From: an uncultured Bacillota bacterium
GTDB taxonomy: Bacteria; Bacillota; Clostridia; Peptostreptococcales; Anaerovoracaceae
Direction of reading: 5' to 3'
Length of the DNA: 64,000 nt
NCBI GenBank assembly: GCA_927441425.1
Contig: CAKMKG010000017.1
Coordinates: 62,001-126,000 of the forward strand
The position numbers and the translations under genes were made by a program. The number at the start of each line of letters is the position of its first letter. Positions within the stretch are counted from its first letter, which is position 1. The notes under the pieces were generated by a model. It ran no database searches, was not told where the DNA came from, and saw only the letters and a list, made by a program, of their open reading frames with translations. This document shows positions 23,830 to 32,731 of this stretch, piece by piece.

Positions 23830-26576
23830 ACGATCGAGGCGACTGTATAAAGGCAGCTGTCATGATTACCGGTGCCTCAGGGTTTCTGGGAACACAGGTG
23901 ACGCGGCTGATTCTGGAGCAGAGCGATCATCCCATTTGTGTAATTCTTCGGGGCAGAGATCTGTACGATGCGAAGAAGCGTCTAAAGCGTATCTGGTGGG
24001 ATTGGCCGGAATTGATTGAGGAAATTGATCGCCGGATTGTGGTTTATGTCGCTGATCTCAGCCTTCCTCAATTGGGGCTCGATGATGCAGTCTATCGAGA
24101 TTTGACGGCAAAGGTTCGTACCATCATCCATCTCGCTGCGGACATTCGGCTGAATGAACCGCTGAAGGAGCTACGCATCAGCAATGTGGATAGTGTGCGA
24201 AATCTGTTGGAACTCGCCCGAGACATCCATCGGTGCCATGGGCTAGACCGGTTTTCCTACGTCTCCACTGCCTATGTTGCAGGAAGGCGAAAGGGGATCG
24301 TCTTCGAAGAAGAATTGACTGACCGGTATGGATTCTCTAATTCCTATGAGTTAAGCAAGTATGAAGGAGAGTCATTGGTCCGTGAAGCGCAGAAAGAGCT
24401 TCCTGTCACCGTACTCCGACCCGGAATGGTGGTGGGAGATTCCAGAACCGGTGCCGTGAAAACCTTTAACACCATGTATTTCCCACTTCGGTTATACCTG
24501 ACAGGGAAATTAAAGATTTTTCCGGTGGATCCATCCTTGAAGATCAACATGGTGCCTTGTGATTATGTGTCTGAGGCGATCGCCAAGCTGACCTTCGATC
24601 CGAAAGCAGAAGGACAGAACTATCATCTGACTCTGCCGGAAGATGCGCTTCCTACGGTGAGAGAGATGATTCTATTTACGCGGGAATGGGCAGCTGAACG
24701 GCTTCATGTACGACTTCCGGTACCGATTTTCCTGCCGGTACCCGCCAGCGGGTTCCAATGGCTGGGCCATTTTTTTCGGGAGAAAAGCGCTGTTCGTTCT
24801 CTTCTCTCGCTGGCTTCTTATTTTGAAGAGGACCGGATGTATCAACGGGACAATGTCGATCGTCTTCTCGGGATGTATCCGGGGAACTGGCGGGACTTCT
24901 TCCCACGGCTTCTTACATACGCGGTCGATGGCGGTTTTATGCACCGATCGGAACGGACCGTTCATGAACAGGCCTATTTCAGGCTTTCCGGCAAAAGTCG
25001 CCCGGTTCGCTTTCACGATGTAGTTTCAGGGAAGACTATTTCACGAAGTGCAGATGATGTGCGAAGTGAAATCGACCGGATTACCTCCTCATTTCATCAA
25101 ATGAAGATTCAACCCGGTGACCGGATCGCCATAGTAGGCTTCAATAGCTCCCGCTATTTTGCCATTGATGTCGCCATCGGATTGGCCGGGGGCATCAGCG
25201 TTCCTTTATACTACAGTAGTCCCATCAATGAACTTAAAGAGATCATCGAAGATTGCGGCGCTCGCATGATTTTTGTGGGCGTACCTGAGCTATTGGAGAA
25301 GCTGGCCGTTGCTGATTTGGAGATACCGGTGGTTTCCTTTTGCAGGGAGACACCTCAATGGGAATTGCCGGAAAGCCTCGTGGAGAATAAAGCCTTCATG
25401 GGAGTAACGGCAGGCTTTGAGGATATCGCTACTCTTCGCTACACCTCGGGAACCACAGGCCGGCCGAAGGGCGCTGCCTTTGATCACGCCAGCTTGCGTA
25501 GCATGGCAGAGTCCCTTGCATCACTGCCTCCATGGAAGGCCAGGACCCGAAACGTTGTTTACCTTTCCTTTTTACCGATGAACCACGTGGTGGAGGGGAT
25601 TCTCGCTTCCTATGCAATCTACTATACTCCGGCGCCCATTGATATTTATTATCTGGAGAATTTCCACGAGCTCCAGAAGGTTCTGCCCAAAATCAGGCCC
25701 ACCGTCTTCTTTTCTGTACCTCGATTTTATGAAAAGGTATGGGAAAACGCGGCGCAAAGCTTGATCGGAAGACACTTCATAAGAAGCCGGGATGGTTTCA
25801 GGAAACGGTTATCGGGCAGGATCCTCCGACTGGCTGTCAGCAAGAAGGCCGGAATTGACCGCTGTGCCCAATTGATCGTGGGCTCCGCACCGGTAAGCAC
25901 CGATCTTTTGGAGCATTTCAGGTCGATCGGAATAGAGGTGCATAATGCCTACGGCTTGACGGAAGCTCCTTTGATCACGCTGAACCGACATATGGCAAAC
26001 CGCATTGACACAGTGGGAGAACCCCTTCCGGATACGCAGCTCCGGATCGCCGATGACGGCGAGGTGCTGGTCAAAGGACCTCAAGTGATGAAGGGATATT
26101 TTAGGGGTGAAGCAAAGCAGATTAAGCAGGATGGAGACGATTCGGCAGCAGTTGACGGCTGGCTCCACACGGGAGATTATGGCTCCATGACCGGGGATGG
26201 TTATCTGGTGATCAGCGGACGAAAGAAGGAACTAATCATCAACTCCTACGGCAAGAATATCAATCCGGTAAAAATAGAGTTGATGCTCAGAGCTGCCGCA
26301 GGGATCAATCATGTAATGCTGTACGGTGATCATAAGCCATACTGCACGGCTCTTTTGTTCGGCTGCCCGACTGAAGACCAGGCTGCCGTTGCTGCGATTG
26401 AAGACGGGATAAGAAAAGTCAATGAGCAGCTCTCTCATCCCGAGCAAGTGAAAAGGTGGTCACTTTTAGCGGATACGCTTTCCATCGAAGGAGGCGAGCT
26501 CACCGCAAATCTGAAAATGAAACGATCCTCTATCGTTTTAAAATATGCAGAGGTGATTGAGGATTTATATCAATAG
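23826..26576 (+). CDS. fused thioester reductase (SDR) and long-chain acyl-CoA ligase
   Basis: 916 residues from ATG 23826, behind CAGGGGGG. Residues about 10-375 are a NAD(P)-binding-4 (male-sterility/thioester reductase) domain: GASGFLGTQVTRL, catalytic YELSK near 185 and VTVLRPGMVVGDSRTG. Residues about 385-916 are an adenylate-forming ligase: RYTSGTTGRPKGAAFDH near 545, FFSVPRFYEKVW near 630, NAYGLTEAPL near 710, DGWLHTGDYG near 778, GRKKELIINSYGKNINP near 800. This end resembles long-chain acyl-CoA synthetases (FadD15 type). The ligase would make acyl-AMP/acyl-CoA; the reductase would take it to an aldehyde or alcohol. No carrier-protein domain is present, and the order is opposite to carboxylic acid reductases. 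Confidence 0.88.
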   Translation: MNDRGDCIKAAVMITGASGFLGTQVTRLILEQSDHPICVILRGRDLYDAKKRLKRIWWDWPELIEEIDRRIVVYVADLSLPQLGLDDAVYRDLTAKVRTIIHLAADIRLNEPLKELRISNVDSVRNLLELARDIHRCHGLDRFSYVSTAYVAGRRKGIVFEEELTDRYGFSNSYELSKYEGESLVREAQKELPVTVLRPGMVVGDSRTGAVKTFNTMYFPLRLYLTGKLKIFPVDPSLKINMVPCDYVSEAIAKLTFDPKAEGQNYHLTLPEDALPTVREMILFTREWAAERLHVRLPVPIFLPVPASGFQWLGHFFREKSAVRSLLSLASYFEEDRMYQRDNVDRLLGMYPGNWRDFFPRLLTYAVDGGFMHRSERTVHEQAYFRLSGKSRPVRFHDVVSGKTISRSADDVRSEIDRITSSFHQMKIQPGDRIAIVGFNSSRYFAIDVAIGLAGGISVPLYYSSPINELKEIIEDCGARMIFVGVPELLEKLAVADLEIPVVSFCRETPQWELPESLVENKAFMGVTAGFEDIATLRYTSGTTGRPKGAAFDHASLRSMAESLASLPPWKARTRNVVYLSFLPMNHVVEGILASYAIYYTPAPIDIYYLENFHELQKVLPKIRPTVFFSVPRFYEKVWENAAQSLIGRHFIRSRDGFRKRLSGRILRLAVSKKAGIDRCAQLIVGSAPVSTDLLEHFRSIGIEVHNAYGLTEAPLITLNRHMANRIDTVGEPLPDTQLRIADDGEVLVKGPQVMKGYFRGEAKQIKQDGDDSAAVDGWLHTGDYGSMTGDGYLVISGRKKELIINSYGKNINPVKIELMLRAAAGINHVMLYGDHKPYCTALLFGCPTEDQAAVAAIEDGIRKVNEQLSHPEQVKRWSLLADTLSIEGGELTANLKMKRSSIVLKYAEVIEDLYQ

Positions 26577-26586
26577 AATTTACAGC

Positions 26587-26640
26587 GCTTCTGCGGATCA
26601 TCCAAAGGAACAACGATCCAAAGGAGCGCTTGCTTTTCCT
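26587..26640 (+). terminator. probable terminator after the reductase-ligase gene
   Basis: AGCGCT (26585-26590) and GGATC pair with GATCC and AGCGC further on (to about 26633), forming an interrupted stem. CTTGCTTTTCCTT follows, so the T-run is imperfect. Confidence 0.5.
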
Positions 26641-26700
26641 TCTCCTGTATAGTAGAATCTAATTAGTACTATCGTTGCAATTGCAACAGTAAAGGGGTAA

Positions 26701-27906
26701 ATGGAGAGAAAGATGAGCGATATGATAAACGAGATAACCAATCATGTAAACAACATGACCAATGTTACAAGACTAATGGTTGAGGATAAGGAGATCATCC
26801 TGATTGCGACAGCCCACGTTTCCAGAGAAAGCGCGGATCTGGTCAAACACGTGATCGAAGAAGAAAAGCCGGACAGCGTCTGTGTCGAGCTGGACGAGGA
26901 CAGATACAAAAACATACAGAATCCCAAGGCATGGGAAAACACCGACATCGTCAAAGTGATCAAATCAAAAAGAGTCGGCTTCCTCCTTGCCAATCTGGCT
27001 TTGAGTTCCTATCAGAAAAAGATGGCAAAGAAACTGGACACGCCGGTGGGAGGGGAGATGCTGCAGGGCATCGAAAGCGCCAAGACAGCCGGCGCGACCC
27101 TGGTGCTGGCGGACCGAAACATACAGACAACCTTTCTTCGCATCTGGCGAAAATTAGGTATGTGGGAAAAAACAAAGCTCTTGACGGGATTGATCTTCTC
27201 CTTTGATGATGATACAGAAATTTCGAATCAGGATTTACAGGATCTACTACAGGAGGATATGCTGAAGTCAGTGATGGCAAGCATGCGTGAGCAGTTCCCT
27301 AAAATCGGAGAGATCCTCATCAGCGAGCGGGATCAGTATCTTGCAGCAAAGATAAAAGACGCTCCCGGCCCCAAAATCGTTGCTGTTCTTGGAGGTGCCC
27401 ATGTACCGGGAGTAAAAGAAGAACTCTATAAGGAACAGGATCTGAAGCGAATCTCTTATGTACCGCCAGTCAAGCCAATCTCAAAAATTTCGGGATGGGT
27501 CATACCGGTGGTGATTTTTGGACTGATCGGCTATGCGTTTTTCAACAATATTCAGACAGGACTGGAGCAGCTATCGGCATGGGTTCTATGGACCGGTGTT
27601 TTGGCAGCGGCCTTTACCGCACTATCGCTGGGTCATCCTCTCAGCATCTTGACGTCCTTCGTGATGGCACCCTTCACAACGCTGAATCCTGTGCTTGCTT
27701 GCGGTTGGTTTACCGGTCTGGTAGAGGCTACCATCAGAAAGCCTTCGGTGAAAGATTTACAGAATGTTTCAGAGGATATTCTGACCTTTAAAGGTTTCTT
27801 CAGAAACAGGCTGCTGCGGATTATTCTCGTTGTCTTTATGGCGAACCTCGGTGCCTCTCTCGGCACATTTATCGCAGGAGCAGGCATCATCAGGAATTTA
27901 TTCTAA
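26701..27906 (+). CDS. TraB-family membrane protein
   Basis: 401 residues. ATG 26701 follows AAAGGGG closely; ATG 26713 behind GGAGAG is an alternative. The N-terminal domain (about 20-235) is the TraB/GumN-type fold: LIATAHVSRESADLV, the acidic VCVELDEDRY motif, and ADRNIQTTFLRIWR. IVAVLGGAHVPGVKEEL closes it. Conserved His and Glu in these motifs suggest a metalloprotease-like site related to Tiki/TraB, but activity in bacteria is not established. The C-terminal third has about four membrane helices (about 262-400), as in PrgY and archaeal relatives. TraB/PrgY limits pheromone signalling in enterococci; a similar role here is only a guess. No neighbouring partner is evident. Confidence 0.85.
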   Translation: MERKMSDMINEITNHVNNMTNVTRLMVEDKEIILIATAHVSRESADLVKHVIEEEKPDSVCVELDEDRYKNIQNPKAWENTDIVKVIKSKRVGFLLANLALSSYQKKMAKKLDTPVGGEMLQGIESAKTAGATLVLADRNIQTTFLRIWRKLGMWEKTKLLTGLIFSFDDDTEISNQDLQDLLQEDMLKSVMASMREQFPKIGEILISERDQYLAAKIKDAPGPKIVAVLGGAHVPGVKEELYKEQDLKRISYVPPVKPISKISGWVIPVVIFGLIGYAFFNNIQTGLEQLSAWVLWTGVLAAAFTALSLGHPLSILTSFVMAPFTTLNPVLACGWFTGLVEATIRKPSVKDLQNVSEDILTFKGFFRNRLLRIILVVFMANLGASLGTFIAGAGIIRNLF

Positions 27907-28026
27907 AAACACTGCAGATATCGAACGAAAAATATAATTATACCGTACGATAAATATTGATAAGAAGCACATAATTATTGCTATAAACCGTCCGCAGTGA
28001 TACAATACTGTTGGAGGTGATTTGGT

Positions 28027-28794
28027 ATGCAATCGATTGAGTATAAAGAAGGCGTTGTCATTTCGGCAACGGAACTGAAACAAAATCTGGGCAAATATCT
28101 GGATTATATTGAAGAACAAAATGATGTGGTTATTTCAAAGAACGGCAATAAGATTGCCAGGCTGACTCCTTATGTGACAGACATTGAACAGTATTTTACT
28201 GTAAGAGAAAACGCCCTAGATTATCAATATGGCGGCAAGAAGGTTTCCTACGAAGAATTTATGGAGATTTATGAAAAGAGCACGCTCCGGATGGAACTGA
28301 TCAATGGTGAAATCTATCTTCTTGCTTCTCCTAACATGGGACACCAGGAGATCCTCGGAGGACTGTATCTGGTATTTAGCGAATATTTCAAAGAGAAAAA
28401 ATGCAGAGTGTTTCTAGCTCCTTTTGACGTTCACTTCAGGAAGAAAGACATCAAAGAACCGGATGTGATGCAGCCGGATATCCTGGTTGCCTGTGATGTA
28501 GAGGGAAATGTCAACGTAAAAGGGAAATATATGGGCACGCCCACATTGGTTGTTGAAATATTGTCGGAAAGCACGAGAAGCAAGGACATGATCGACAAGC
28601 TCAATACGTACCGGCTATCAGGCGTAAAGGAATACTGGGTCATCGATCCAAAGCAGGAAAAGATAATGATCTATGAATTCGACAACTGTGAGATTGACAG
28701 GTTTCATGTATACGGAAAAGAAGACGTTGCCCATTCCATCGCATTTACCGGATTATCGGCAGAAGGCAAAGAGTTGTTCAATGTTATGAGGTAA
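28027..28794 (+). CDS. Phd/YefM antitoxin-like domain fused to Uma2 (DUF820) nuclease
   Basis: 255 residues behind GGAGGTGATTTGGT. Residues 1-55 form a Phd/YefM-type domain (VISATELKQNLGKYLDYIEE, VVISKNGNKIARL), normally a stand-alone antitoxin that binds DNA. Residues about 70-255 form a Uma2 domain of the PD-(D/E)xK superfamily: MELINGEIYLLASPNMGHQ, EPDVMQPDILV, PTLVVEILSEST with a following Lys, and GVKEYWVIDPKQEKI. Uma2 proteins are very common in cyanobacteria and Clostridia but their targets are unknown. The fusion suggests a self-contained or DNA-anchored nuclease. TTGATA and TATAAA upstream are 19 bp apart, a weak promoter. It stands alone. Confidence 0.85.
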   Translation: MQSIEYKEGVVISATELKQNLGKYLDYIEEQNDVVISKNGNKIARLTPYVTDIEQYFTVRENALDYQYGGKKVSYEEFMEIYEKSTLRMELINGEIYLLASPNMGHQEILGGLYLVFSEYFKEKKCRVFLAPFDVHFRKKDIKEPDVMQPDILVACDVEGNVNVKGKYMGTPTLVVEILSESTRSKDMIDKLNTYRLSGVKEYWVIDPKQEKIMIYEFDNCEIDRFHVYGKEDVAHSIAFTGLSAEGKELFNVMR

Positions 28795-28942
28795 CTATCT
28801 ATTATCCAATAATTTAAAAGATAATTGAATATGATGGATTTTTAAAACATGAGCAGATTCAGGCTTAAATTTTATGCTTCCAATCAGTATTAATCGGTTT
28901 TTAAGAACTAGGATAAGAACAAAGATAAATAAGCAATTCAAA

Positions 28943-28970
28943 GGCAGCTTCTCTTAATAGGGAAGCTGCC
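28943..28970. terminator. hairpin between Uma2 fusion and cysteine synthase
   Basis: GGCAGCTTC (28943-28951) pairs with GAAGCTGCC (28962-28970). No good T-run follows on either strand, so a terminator role for the convergent genes is only likely from position. Confidence 0.45.
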
Positions 28971-28994
28971 GTGTGATTAAAACTTTATATTGCG

Positions 28995-29894
28995 TTATTC
29001 GGCTCGATCGAACAGCGCGGTACTGAGATATTTTTCGCCCCGGTCGGCGAAACAGACCACGACAAAGCCCGCATCGATTTCTTTCATGCATTCCAGTGCT
29101 GCAATCATGGCCGCACCGCTGCTCATGCCAACAAAAATACCTTCCTGCAATACGATGGACCGTGCCATGGCAAAGGCTTCCTCAGATTCGATCACCACGG
29201 TTCGGTCGATCTTTGACGGATCATAAATCTCAGGAACGATGGCTTCTTCCATATTTTTCAGACCTTGGATGTAATGCCCTTTGACAGGATGCGCCTCCAC
29301 GATCTGAATCTTTGGGTTTTTATCCTTCAGGCCCATGCCGACCCCCATAATCGTGCCGGAGGTACCCAATGCGGATACAAAATGAGTTACTTTACCATTT
29401 GTATCCTCCCAGATTTCATTGGCGGTGGTCTGATAATGGGCTAATTTATTATATTCATTGGAAAACTGATTCGGCATGAAGTATTGGTCAGGATACTTCT
29501 GAACCAGCTCGTGGGCTTTCCTGATGGCGCCGTCGGTTCCCAGGGCAGCGTCGGTCAGAATTGTCTTTGCCCCAAAGGCCTCGATCATCTTGCGGCGTTC
29601 CACGGAAACCGCCTCACTCATGACGATCGCCACGGAGTAGCCTTTCACCGAACCGATCATGGCCAGACCGATCCCAGTATTTCCGGAAGTCGGTTCGATG
29701 ATTGTTTTACCGGGAGTCAGTGCACCGCATTCCTCTGCCTGTTCGATCATTTTCAGTGCGATACGGTCCTTTATGCTTCCGGTAGGATTGAAACCCTCTA
29801 TTTTTGCATACAGCGGAATCTGTGGCTTTGGGTTTAATTTGTTTATTCTCACCAATGGTGTTCTTCCTATCGTATCTAAAATATTGTCATACAT
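28995..29894 (-). CDS. cysK: cysteine synthase (O-acetylserine sulfhydrylase)
   Basis: 299 residues, typical for CysK/CysM. The PLP lysine is in NPTGSIKDRIALKM (about residue 41). The Asn loop is EPTSGNTGIGLA, and the phosphate-binding loop is ALGTSGTIMGVG near 175. The C-terminal SSGAAMIAAL motif near 265 is intact. It converts O-acetylserine plus sulfide to cysteine. GGGAGGG lies 9 bases before the ATG, and TTGAAT/TAGTAT upstream on the minus strand may be the promoter. No T-box or S-box is seen before it. No serine acetyltransferase is adjacent. Confidence 0.95.
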   Translation of the reverse strand: MYDNILDTIGRTPLVRINKLNPKPQIPLYAKIEGFNPTGSIKDRIALKMIEQAEECGALTPGKTIIEPTSGNTGIGLAMIGSVKGYSVAIVMSEAVSVERRKMIEAFGAKTILTDAALGTDGAIRKAHELVQKYPDQYFMPNQFSNEYNKLAHYQTTANEIWEDTNGKVTHFVSALGTSGTIMGVGMGLKDKNPKIQIVEAHPVKGHYIQGLKNMEEAIVPEIYDPSKIDRTVVIESEEAFAMARSIVLQEGIFVGMSSGAAMIAALECMKEIDAGFVVVCFADRGEKYLSTALFDRAE

Positions 29895-29977
29895 ATGCCT
29901 AACCCTCCCATTTCCATAGCAATACTATACTATTCATTCATGACATTCAATATAAAGGAAGAAATTTTAATTTTTTT

Positions 29978-30007
29978 TTGAAGTTTAGAAAGTATTATTG
30001 TTATAAA
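29978..30007 (+). promoter_or_regulatory. probable promoter of the beta-helix gene
   Basis: TTGAAG at 29978-29983 and TATAAA at 30002-30007 with an 18-bp gap, about 120 bp before the start codon. Confidence 0.4.
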
Positions 30008-30125
30008 ATAGGTATATAAAAACGGAAGACTTTCTGATAAAATATAGACATATTGTTTCGAAAGAAAATGGCAAGAATGGTTCCAAGCTTTATAAATAGC
30101 AACCCCTGCCCCAGGAGGATAATTT

Positions 30126-31670
30126 ATGAGGAAGATGTTTTTTATTAATTTTTTCATGGCATTATTCATCATTGTTGCATTATCTTTAAATGCCAATGCC
30201 GATCTCCCTATTGCGGCGGCTGTATCCGACAGTTATTTTATCTCCGCTGAAGGTTCCGATTCCAACCCGGGAACGGAGGAAAAGCCGTGGAAAACCATTC
30301 AGAGAGCAGCGGAAGCTGCTGCTCCGGGAAGTACTGTCTACATCAAGGCAGGAATCTATTACGAGAGAATCGATATCAAGGTTTCCGGCAAGTCAGCAGA
30401 CGAACCCACTATTTTCAGAAATTATAAAAGTGATCAAGTAATCATAGACGGGTCTCAATCCTCTGCCTCCGTGCAAGAGGACCTGATCCATGTCAGCAAT
30501 CAGAGCTTTGTTCAGCTGATCGGTCTGGAGCTTGTGAACAACATAAACGAGGAGGATGACTTCTTTGTAACCGGAATCGGCGTATGGGGCAAAGGAGAAG
30601 GAATCGAAATCAGAAACTGCAAAATACATCAAATCCGGTACACCGGTGATTCAGCTGACTCAGGGGCCCAGGCTATCGCGGTCTACGGCAGGGACGGTAC
30701 CGATTCCATCACAGGACTTGTGATTGACGGAAACGAGATTTGGGATATCATGTGCGGCTCAAGAGAGGCGATTGCAATCAGTGGCAATGTGGATGGATTC
30801 CAATTTACCAATAACTATATTCACGATAACAATAATACCGGTTTGGCACTCATGGGAGATAAAAAGCTTGGTAAGGAACCGGTTTGTCCCATAGAGGAAG
30901 ATAACCGTGCAAGGAACGGTTTTGTTGGATATAACAAAATAGAGCGGAACAGTCGAGGGGCGAATCCAAGCAATCAGACGGATTTTGGAGCGGCCGGAAT
31001 TTGTGCGGACGGAGCAAAGGATATCACCATCGCATATAATACGTGTGCGGAAAATGATGTCGGTATCGTAGTGGGAAATGAAACGAGAAACAAGGTGAGC
31101 AGCGGTATCCTCGTAAGGGACAACCTGATTTTCCGCAACAATGCCGGCGGCTTGCAGGTGGGCGGTACTGATGTAAACAGAGGCTGGGCGGTAGACTGCA
31201 GTTTCCTGAACAATACTCTGTACAGCAATGCTACAAAAAATAAGGAACGGGGCGAAATCAATATTGCGAAGAGTCACAATCTCGAGTTCAACAGCAATAT
31301 CATCTATACCGGGGCACAAAATCTGGTGGTTGCCACAGAAAATTTCGGTGCGGAACACGTCTATTATATCTCCTTTGATAATAATCTATACTATGGGCCG
31401 GGTGGTTCCCGGGGACTCAGGTTTAAAGGGATCGATACGGGTCTGACGGGATTGAACATGTGGAAAAACAAAACCAAGCAAGACAGCAGCTCCAGAATCG
31501 CAGACCCAAGGTTTGTCGATGCTGCAAATGGAGACTTTCGTTTGCTGCAGGGTTCCCCGGCCATTGACTTCGGCAATCCGAACCACATTCTAGGCGAGGG
31601 CGAAACAGATTTTAGCGGAGAGAAGCGAATCAACGGCAAGGCAATTGACTGCGGAGCATATGAATATTAA
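30126..31670 (+). CDS. secreted right-handed parallel beta-helix protein
   Basis: 514 residues behind CAGGAGG. Signal peptide at residues 1-26 (MRKMFFINFFMALFIIVALS, then ANA). The domain begins with YFISAEGSDSNPGTEEKPW and the DUF1565-type PWKTIQRAAEAAAPGSTVYIKAG. About nine parallel beta-helix coils follow, with many Asn and Gly turns (IRNCKIHQI, IDGNEIWDI, FTNNYIHDN, IRDN-like LVRDNLIFRN). The fold is that of polysaccharide lyases, hydrolases and adhesins. The closing GSPAIDFGNPN ... INGKAIDCGAYEY is typical of surface beta-helix proteins. No active site is recognisable. Exported; substrate unknown. Confidence 0.88.
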   Translation: MRKMFFINFFMALFIIVALSLNANADLPIAAAVSDSYFISAEGSDSNPGTEEKPWKTIQRAAEAAAPGSTVYIKAGIYYERIDIKVSGKSADEPTIFRNYKSDQVIIDGSQSSASVQEDLIHVSNQSFVQLIGLELVNNINEEDDFFVTGIGVWGKGEGIEIRNCKIHQIRYTGDSADSGAQAIAVYGRDGTDSITGLVIDGNEIWDIMCGSREAIAISGNVDGFQFTNNYIHDNNNTGLALMGDKKLGKEPVCPIEEDNRARNGFVGYNKIERNSRGANPSNQTDFGAAGICADGAKDITIAYNTCAENDVGIVVGNETRNKVSSGILVRDNLIFRNNAGGLQVGGTDVNRGWAVDCSFLNNTLYSNATKNKERGEINIAKSHNLEFNSNIIYTGAQNLVVATENFGAEHVYYISFDNNLYYGPGGSRGLRFKGIDTGLTGLNMWKNKTKQDSSSRIADPRFVDAANGDFRLLQGSPAIDFGNPNHILGEGETDFSGEKRINGKAIDCGAYEY

Positions 31671-31805
31671 ATGAATGGAACCTTTGCGGCATACGCTACG
31701 TCTAAAGGGATATTAACAAATATAGGAAATTCTAATATTGTTAATGATGTAAATACATTGGAATTTTATTGATACCGGATTAGGGAAAGGATTAGGGATT
31801 ATGAA

Positions 31806-32549
31806 ATGAGCGAACTGAAAAGTAAAATCACTGGAAACATTATTATTGCAATTATTGTTGCCCTTGCGATTGTCGCAGCATCGATGATTTTAGCCGATGG
31901 AGTCGTAAAGATCAAGGGCGGTAACAACCGGATCATCGTCACCGGATCGGCCAAGCAGCAGATCACCTCCGATCTCATCGTTTGGACTGGAAGCTTTAAT
32001 GCAAAGTCACCGGTTCTTCAGGATGCTTACGCGCAATTGGAAGCTGAAAAGAGCAGGGTAATGGACTATCTTTTGAAACAAGGTGTTCCCGAGAAAGAAA
32101 TTGTATTTTCTTCTATTAACACCGGAACCTATTACATAATACTGCCAAACGGCCAGTATACAAGCGATATTGATTATTATGAATTGTACCAGAGCGTCAC
32201 CATAAGCTCCGAAGAAATCGAAAAGATCACGGAGATATCCAGAAATGTTACGGAGCTCATCAATGAGGGGATACAGTTCCAGTCCAATTCACCCCAATAC
32301 ATGTACACCAAGATTGCGGACATGAAGGTCACCATGCTTGCCGAGGCCACCAAGGATGCCAGAAAACGTGCTGAAATGATTGCGGAAAACGCCGGAAATA
32401 CCCTTGGGAAATTGACCTATGCCGACATGGGAGTGATTCAGATTACCCCACGCTATTCCAATGAAGTATCTGATTATGGAATGAACGATACCTACTCATT
32501 GGAAAAAGAAATCACCGCTATCGTCCACTGTGAATTTGAGATTCAATAA
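31806..32549 (+). CDS. SIMPL-domain (DUF541) periplasmic/surface protein
   Basis: 247 residues. A single N-terminal signal anchor (about 10-33) precedes a SIMPL domain. The conserved start is RIIVTGSAKQQITSDLIVWTG. The middle has LLKQGVPEKEIVFSSINTG, and the end has DARKRAEMIAENAGNTLGKL, the most conserved SIMPL stretch. The family (interleukin-1 signalling-associated kinase 1-interacting mouse protein; YggE in E. coli) is linked with oxidative or membrane stress, without a defined activity. A terminator follows directly, so it is a single-gene unit or the end of one with the beta-helix gene. Confidence 0.88.
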   Translation: MSELKSKITGNIIIAIIVALAIVAASMILADGVVKIKGGNNRIIVTGSAKQQITSDLIVWTGSFNAKSPVLQDAYAQLEAEKSRVMDYLLKQGVPEKEIVFSSINTGTYYIILPNGQYTSDIDYYELYQSVTISSEEIEKITEISRNVTELINEGIQFQSNSPQYMYTKIADMKVTMLAEATKDARKRAEMIAENAGNTLGKLTYADMGVIQITPRYSNEVSDYGMNDTYSLEKEITAIVHCEFEIQ

Positions 32550-32566
32550 CAATCTGCGAAGAATCG

Positions 32567-32604
32567 CTCCCGTCTCTTATAAAATAAGGAACGGGAGTTT
32601 TTTT
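32567..32604 (+). terminator. terminator after the SIMPL gene
   Basis: CTCCCGT (32567-32573) pairs with ACGGGAG (32591-32597), followed by seven T. The loop is long, with extra CTTAT/ATAAG pairing inside. Confidence 0.8.
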
Positions 32605-32731
32605 ATGCCTGAGAAGTAGCTTCAACTACTTATTTTGGGAAACGAAGGAATGAATGAATAGATTAACGGCAATCAGGAAATAGTATAGTAAGTATGAATA
32701 GAAATTAAGTCATAATTTAGGAGATATAAAA

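Noticed and set aside
30759..31358. Minus-strand frame opposite the beta-helix gene
   Set aside because: No motif, no start signal; the plus-strand gene has a signal peptide and beta-helix pattern.
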